Assembly (NCBI GenBank): GCA_004802705.1
Contig: SGPL01000010.1
Location: forward strand, 79,005-143,004
Origin: Bondarzewia mesenterica
Lineage: Eukaryota > Basidiomycota > Agaricomycetes > Russulales > Bondarzewiaceae
Reading direction: 5' to 3'
Length of the DNA: 64,000 bases
Shown here piece by piece: positions 58,928 through 64,000 of this stretch (position 1 is its first letter; each line of letters begins with the position of its first letter). Under the pieces are notes generated by a model. It saw nothing but the letters and a program-made list of their open reading frames with translations. It was not told the DNA's origin and ran no database searches. A program made the position numbers and the translations under genes.

Positions 58928-60163
58928 TTATGCAGCTGAGCCTGCCTGCGGCTCCATTGCCTTCTCGACACCCTTCACCCCCTCGTCCGTCACTGTCGCA
59001 CCAGCTCTCAATTCCCGATCCTTAACGATTTCATCCAAAATCTCTCGTCCACCCGTTTCAATCAAAACTTGAGCCAACCGCGCCCCAACATCCTCGGCCT
59101 CTTCCGGACTTCCCACCTCCTCCAAAACCTCATGCTGAACATGTCTGTCACCCGTGATCGACGTGATCGTGCCCACCAACTCGAGCCGAGCGTGCCTCTT
59201 TCTCTCACCTTCGTCCTTGAGCACCTCCAGCGAACTATGCACGCCGACAGGTACGCTGCATCCGCCCTCCAGGACGCGAAGACACGCGCGCTCCGCGAGA
59301 CATTTCCATTGGGTCTGCCAGTGGGTCAACGTCTTGCACAGACGTATCGCTTCCTCGTCATCGGCGCGTATTTCTACGGCTAGGGCGCCTTGTCCGACGG
59401 CATGGAAGAGGGTGGGCGCGACTATGTCCGACGTGACACGGTCCGAGAATCCCAGGCGGACGAGGCCGGCTTTGGCGAGGATGAGACTGGAGTACGGACC
59501 CTCTGGATCATCTAATTTTGCTAGTCGTGTGTTACTGCAGCGTGCCATCAGTAAGTCAAACACTAGGCCTGCATTGCAAAATCACGGATCTGTACGCACA
59601 GATTCCCGCGCTAAATCGATGAAATCGGTGTCGTGTCAAACAGAGTTCAATGGAGTAGTTGAAATAATACTCACCACGTCCTTGAACGCGAGCTTTGGGT
59701 ATTTCCGCCTCAGCTGCGCGACCCTTCGCACACTGCTCGTCCCAATCACGCTCCCCTCGGGCAAATCGTCCAACCCCTTCACGTCCTTCCCATTAATCTT
59801 CAAACCTGCCTTCGCTACCAAGCTATCCGCTGCTTCCTCCCGCTCCAGAATAGCACCGACGATACATCCCTCTGGGAGCACGGTCGGCACGTCCTTCAGA
59901 CTGTGCACAAGCATGTCGACTGCACCCTCAATCAAAGCGACTTCGAGTTCCTTCGTCCAAAGGGACTTGCCACCAAGGAGGTAGAGTGCTTGCGACTGGT
60001 TCTTGTCGCCCGCGGTGGACATGAAGGAGGTGGAAAAGGACGTCTTGGGGAAGGCGGATTGGAGGGCGGACAAGACGATGTTTGTTTGAATCTGCGCAAG
60101 CGTCGAGGCGCGCGATGCAAGGACAAATGCGCGCAGTGATTTTTCAGGTGTTGCAGACGCCAT
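58928..60163 (-). CDS. HEM3: Porphobilinogen deaminase (hydroxymethylbilane synthase)
   Basis: This is the third enzyme of haem synthesis, joining four porphobilinogens. Three coding exons: 60163-59675, an 11-nt microexon 59610-59600, and 59534-58928. Exon 1 begins MASATPEKSLRAFVLASRAS and includes STAGDKNQ, GGKSLWTKELEVALIEGAVD, MLVHSLKDVPTVLPEG and IGTSSVRRVAQLRRKYP, ending KDV. The microexon supplies RGNL, restoring the conserved VRGNLNTRLAKLDD motif that binds the growing pyrrole chain. Exon 3 continues LILAKAGLVRLGFSDRV, FHAVGQGALAVEIRADD and RVLEGGCSVPVGVHSSL, where the Cys carries the dipyrromethane cofactor. The stop follows QAGSAA. All known catalytic blocks are intact. Without the microexon the protein would be out of frame. 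Confidence 0.96.
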
Positions 60164-60582
60164 GGTTGGTTGAGCGCTTGAGCGGTGGAGTCTAGGGTGT
60201 GAGAGGGTGTGGGGGTGCTGAGAGATGTCAAAAGATCGGTCGGGAGACTTTACATGATCGAGGACCGTGGGAACGTTACGACTTATCCGAGCATCCGACC
60301 CCGCCTCCGAAGGCGAAATTCACCCCATGCTATTCGGTGCCCACGATCCTTCCTGTATCCCCTCAATGATTAGTAAAAAATCACACCGGTTGGGTAGAAG
60401 ATAATTGACGTGGGTATGCGTATACCGTGATTCAGGCCGCCGAGTGTAAAATACAGTATGGTCCCTACTAATCTATGGTGTGATACATCGAAAATATCTC
60501 ATGTACTCATGTACTGTGCCATGCTGTCCAAGGCAATGGTGAGGACTTGAGGAGCGAGCGATGTCCAAGCGGCGGAGAGAAC
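60164..60582. other. Intergenic HEM3 promoter / NFU1 3' flank
   Basis: Promoter of HEM3 (to the left) and 3' flank of NFU1. No gene or clear motif is recognised. Confidence 0.4.
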
Positions 60583-61588
60583 TCACTGAGGATCCCGCTT
60601 CTCAGCTTGACTCTGCTGTTTTGAGAGTCGCTGCTCGAATTTGCTAAACTCGTCCAAGGCAACGACTTCCTCCGTATCCAATATCTATCTCAATCGTCAG
60701 CAAGGCACGCACACACTTTTCAGAATCCCAGCCACTCACCTGTTCCACGCCTTGCACCTCCGGGATATAATGCATGAGCATTCGCTCGATACCGGTCTTA
60801 AGGGTGACCGTACTCGAATCACACCCTCTGCAGCTTCCCTTCAACTTGACCTGAACGGTGCCTTCATCGGTGAACCCTCTATACTCAATATCGCCTCCGT
60901 CCTCCATGATTGCTGGCCTAACCCGCGTATCCAGCAGCTCCTTTATCATCGCAACTGTATCCGAATCCGTGTCCAGAATTTTCGTATCCTGCGGCCCCGC
61001 ATTGTCTCGATCCTCCTGCGATCGGAACAGAGGCTGCCCGGAGGAGAAGAACTCCATAAGAATCGAGTATATCTCGGGCTTGATGACGGACCAAGGGTTT
61101 TCTGAGTCTTTAGATACAGAAACAAAATCAGGGCCGAAGAAGACGGTTTTGACGCCCTCGATGCCCATGAGACGAATTGCGAGGGGAGACACAAGTGCCG
61201 AACGGGTATCGAGAAATTCAGCAGAGCCGGTTTCCATTACCGAGACACCTGGGATGAATTTGAGAGAGTCCTCATTTGGAGTCGTCTCGGTTTGAATGAA
61301 CATGGAACGGGCTGGTTGTTACATTAAATTTCTCATGCAGGCAAAACAAGAACCTTGAAACGTACTCAGTGGTGGGTTTATACGGTTTGAAGGTGTATTT
61401 GTTGGCCGGACACCGGCAGCGGTAGCAAGAGTGTTTCCATGAACCGCCGACCGCTTTGCGAATGCGTGCTGACTGCGCACGGCAGCATAACCAAGCGAAG
61501 AAGAGAGTGCACTTGAGCCAGCAAGTCGCGCCCTGGAGGCCCTAGTAAGGACTCTTAACGAAGATGAAGCAAATGGTGAAGCAGGCAT
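60583..61588 (-). CDS. NFU1: Mitochondrial iron-sulfur scaffold NFU1
   Basis: NFU1 delivers [4Fe-4S] clusters to lipoyl synthase and respiratory enzymes. Exon 1 (from 61588, MPASPFASSSLRVLTRASRA) is a typical mitochondrial presequence. Exon 2 carries the Nfu N-domain: RSMFIQTETTPNEDSLKFIP, SALVSPLAIRLMGIEGVKTV, FFGPDFVSVSKDSENPWSVI. It continues with the NifU-like C-domain: IKELLDTRVRPAIMEDGGDI, EYRGFTDEGTVQVKLKGSC, RGCDSSTVTLKTGIERMLMH, YIPEVQGVEQ, with the cluster-binding CxxC in SCRGCDSS. The last exon gives ILDTEEVVALDEFSKFEQRL and ends KRDPQ. Length and domain order fit orthologues. It is divergent from ALG1 over 194 bp. Confidence 0.95.
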
Positions 61589-61652
61589 GGTGGACGGTGT
61601 CTGATGTCAAGTCAGATGGATTTGGGTGACTAACTGCCCTACGCGCGATTGA

Positions 61653-61682
61653 CCAATGAAACGTGAGACGTGATTTCATTGG
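61653..61682. promoter_or_regulatory. Inverted pair of CCAAT boxes
   Basis: CCAATGAAA (61653-61661) and its exact reverse complement TTTCATTGG (61674-61682) flank a 12-nt spacer made of the near-repeat CGTGA..CGTGA. It sits in the short promoter shared by NFU1 and ALG1. CCAAT boxes are bound by the HAP/NF-Y complex; an inverted pair could serve both directions. Confidence 0.65.
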
Positions 61683-61711
61683 CTGATCTGTCGTCAGCTT
61701 AGTCATTATAG

Positions 61712-61717
61712 CACGTG
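61712..61717. promoter_or_regulatory. CACGTG E-box
   Basis: A palindromic CACGTG (context GCACGTGACG) between the CCAAT pair and the ALG1 start. bHLH factors such as Cbf1-like proteins bind this core in fungi; its use here is inferred. Confidence 0.4.
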
Positions 61718-61782
61718 ACGCGATCGCGCTTCCTTGCCGCGGCTTTGCTGTTTGCCTGTCTACAGCGTCCACGACCAGGACT

Positions 61783-64000
61783 ATGAACGATAAAGTCGGT
61801 ATTGTACCGGCGCTGCTCTTTACTTCTTTTGTGACTTATCTTCTATGGCGATTCTTGACCAAGCCGCGTGAAAAACCATGTCTCCGCTCCGTAGCGATCC
61901 TCGTGTTGGGGGATATTGGCAGGAGTCCACGAATGATGTATCATGCTGAAAGCTTCGCCAAAATCGAGTTTGAAACGTACCTTATAGGGTACAAGGGTAC
62001 GTGTCATGCTGTTCAGCCGGTTGAGTTGATTGTTCAGAATGCTTCACGGAACACAGGCTCGAAACCTGTCCCGTCGCTCCTTTCACTCCCCCACGTTCAT
62101 TTCCTTCACCTCTCCGGACCACCAGCACATCTGCAGAGACTTCCATTCATTCTTCTCGCGCCATTCAAAATATTGCATCAAATATGGACTATTCTCTCTG
62201 CTTTACTATGGCGCATTCCTCACTCGCCGGAATTCATCATGGTGCAGGTTCGTCTTTGTCTAACTTTTGAACCAGCGGAGTGAAATACTGAAGGGCGACT
62301 GAAAGGAAGAACCCTCCTAGTATACCCACACTCGCTTTAGTTTATTTTATTGGAAAGTATCTTGGGAGCAAGGTCATCATCGACTGGCACAACCTCGGGT
62401 ACAGTATCCTGGCTCTCAGGCTTGGACCATCACATATATTTGTGAGAATTGCCAAGGCGTAAGCTTCCTGTCCTGGTGTGCTTTTTCCCGCGTTCATCTC
62501 AGCGGTGTACGGGTAGGTTCGAGGCATATTTCGGCAGGTCTGCGTACGCGCATTTATTCGTGACACGCGCGATGAGGGATTTCCTCGTCAGCGAATGGCA
62601 TATCCAGTGGGTTTCTTCTCGAACACTGGACTTGCCGCGCATGATTCATTTGGCCTTGCGTTCGTAGAGGCATCAAAGTCGTCTTACATGACCGCCCTCC
62701 TGCGCATTTTCATCGTGCCACGCCCTCCGAAACACATGAGGTACGCTCCTATTGTAATAATAGTTTATTGATTACAAGGAATAATATGAGAGCACATCCA
62801 GCTTTTTCTTCGCCTCACCCCTGATCTCCCAAGCTCCTTCCTTCCACGTAATACCCCACCATACTCAACTTGTCTGACACGGATCTCGAATTCACCTTTC
62901 ACTTCATCCTCAAGACCACAACCCCAAAACCATCTCAACATGCCCTCCATGCGTTCCGACCGACCCGCGGTTGTGGTGAGTAGCACGAGCTGGACCGAGG
63001 ACGAGGATTTCGGGATCTTGATCGACGCGCTCGGGAAGTACGAGAGGCGCGCGCGGGAGGTCAACCGAGCGGGGATAGAAGCAAGGTCCGGGGAGGAGGA
63101 GACAGAGAGGGGAGCATCGTTGCCGAAATTGCTAATGATTGTCACGGGGAAGGGCCCGCTGAAGCAAAAATACATGCGCAAGGTCCAGAAGCTGCAGGAC
63201 GGAACGAACGAGGACGAGGGCAAGCCCTGGGAGTGGGTTCGGTGTGTCAGTCTTTGGCTCGAGGTGGACGACTATCCAGTGCTTCTCGGTGCGTTTCGAC
63301 GCTTCTTCGTCGCGTCGCTTCTTTCTGCTGTGTTCTCGCCGTGAACCATGTTCGTTTGACTTTGACTCCCCTCCTACGGGCGGCTTGGCCTTCCTGCCTG
63401 CCTCTGTGCCCTTCTTCTTCTTCTTCTTCTTGTGTTCTTTTATTCTTTGTTCTCTGTACCTCTGTCGAACGCTCAAGACACGCGCCTGCGCGTCTCGAAT
63501 TGAATTGTGTTCATTTCAGGTTCCGCGGACCTCGGCGTATCGCTTCATTCCAGCTCTTCGGCGTTGGATCTCCCTATGAAGGTGGTTGACATGTTCGGCT
63601 GCGGGCTGCCCGTCTGCGCGCTCGATTTCGCATGGTCCGTCCCTTATCTGGTCTCTCGATTCTTTCATTTCCCCCTCAATCTCATCTCGACCCTCCCTCG
63701 GTTCTTTTTCATTTCATTATTCATCGTCGGCGTTGGCGTTGGCGTTGGCCCGGGCTAGCCTTTCAGAACTCGTCAAGGACGGGAAGAACGGTCTCGTGTT
63801 TAGATCTGCAGCGCAACTGGCGGAGCAGCTCGAGGCGAGTCTTTTTTTCTCTTTCCTTCACTTGATTTTCCATTGACAAAGTTCTCCTTCTCGAAAATAT
63901 TGTTTCTTGTTCGCTTCGCGTGTAACACCTAACACCTGTGACAGACGCTCCTCGCCGGCTTCCCGGACGCACCTGCGCTCGCCGCGCTGCGCACCGCGCA
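61783..64000 (+). CDS. ALG1: Chitobiosyldiphosphodolichol beta-mannosyltransferase ALG1, 3' truncated by window
   Basis: ALG1 adds the first mannose to the dolichol-linked N-glycan core on the cytosolic ER face. The ATG at 61783 gives [20 protein letters not shown], an N-terminal membrane span. Then [20 protein letters not shown], the classic GD.GRSPRM..H motif, and across introns [52 protein letters not shown] with [28 protein letters not shown] and [18 protein letters not shown]. The second half has [72 protein letters not shown] and [20 protein letters not shown], the GT4 nucleotide-sugar site. It stops at the window edge in the last helix, so only the C-terminal tail is missing. One intron (about 63291-63519) is unusually long for this genome and carries a CTT microsatellite. 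Confidence 0.95.
63411..63431. repeat. (CTT)7 microsatellite in an ALG1 intron
   Basis: Seven perfect CTT units inside the long ALG1 intron, part of a wider pyrimidine-rich tract ahead of the acceptor. Confidence 0.9.

Noticed and set aside
1..64000. CRISPR array, operon-type organisation, bacterial or viral block
   Set aside because: No regularly spaced repeats; genes are intron-rich with fungal splice signals throughout.

Overview
The window is nuclear DNA of a filamentous basidiomycete, most likely an Agaricomycete. Genes are dense and sit on both strands. Most are cut by many introns of about 50-60 nt with GTRNGY donors and short YAG acceptors. The proteins are ordinary fungal housekeeping proteins joined by a few Agaricomycete-type orphans. 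I see no rRNA, no convincing tRNA, no CRISPR array and no intact transposon. Coordinates given for a CDS span start codon to stop codon and include the introns; splice sites were inferred by eye from GT/AG signals, reading frame and family conservation.

Layout. 0.3-6.3 kb: RIC1 (Rab6-GEF subunit) and a 2-oxoglutarate/Fe(II) oxygenase on +. 6.5-11.9 kb: sterol 3-beta-glucosyltransferase ATG26 on -. 12.6-14.6 kb: a SUR7/PalI-type tetraspan protein and ribosomal protein S29 on +. 15.5-24.5 kb: a Puf4-class Pumilio protein and a UVRAG/Vps38-like PI3-kinase subunit on -. 25.0-26.6 kb: an orphan with an acidic tail on +. 27.1-31.2 kb on -: a 349-aa cullin consisting only of the N-terminal part, directly downstream of a BTB-domain gene. 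31.4-33.7 kb on +: TRAPP subunit Trs31 and a divergent dihydroorotate-dehydrogenase-like gene carrying an apparent frameshift. 35.3-37.5 kb: an orphan on - and a nucleotidyltransferase-fold protein on +. 38.0-46.8 kb on +: a PARP, the splicing factor MFAP1 with an unusual zinc-knuckle/RD tail, and a membrane-associated FAD oxidoreductase. 46.8-50.7 kb: proteasome assembly factor UMP1 (-) and the GID/CTLH subunit VID30/RanBPM (+) from one short shared promoter. 51.0-53.5 kb on -: a coiled-coil orphan and ISA1. 55.0-58.2 kb: a copper-fist transcription factor (+) and a UBE2W-type E2 (-). 58.9-61.6 kb on -: HEM3 and NFU1. 61.8 kb to the end on +: ALG1, cut by the window edge.

How the genes relate. 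Several belong to membrane traffic and autophagy (RIC1, ATG26, VPS38, TRS31). Five belong to ubiquitin-proteasome biology (cullin N-terminal protein, BTB protein, UMP1, VID30, UBE2W). Between 52.7 and 61.6 kb lie ISA1, a copper-fist regulator, HEM3 and NFU1, which all concern metal cofactors. Two divergent pairs share promoters of 273 bp or less with visible signals or functional logic (UMP1/VID30 and NFU1/ALG1). The most interesting observations are the NTD-only cullin beside a BTB gene, the frameshift in the active-site loop of the DHODH-like gene, two independent 11-nt microexons, two genes whose first coding exon is only ATG, and a 23-bp perfect inverted repeat with AP-1/Gcn4 cores upstream of PARP.
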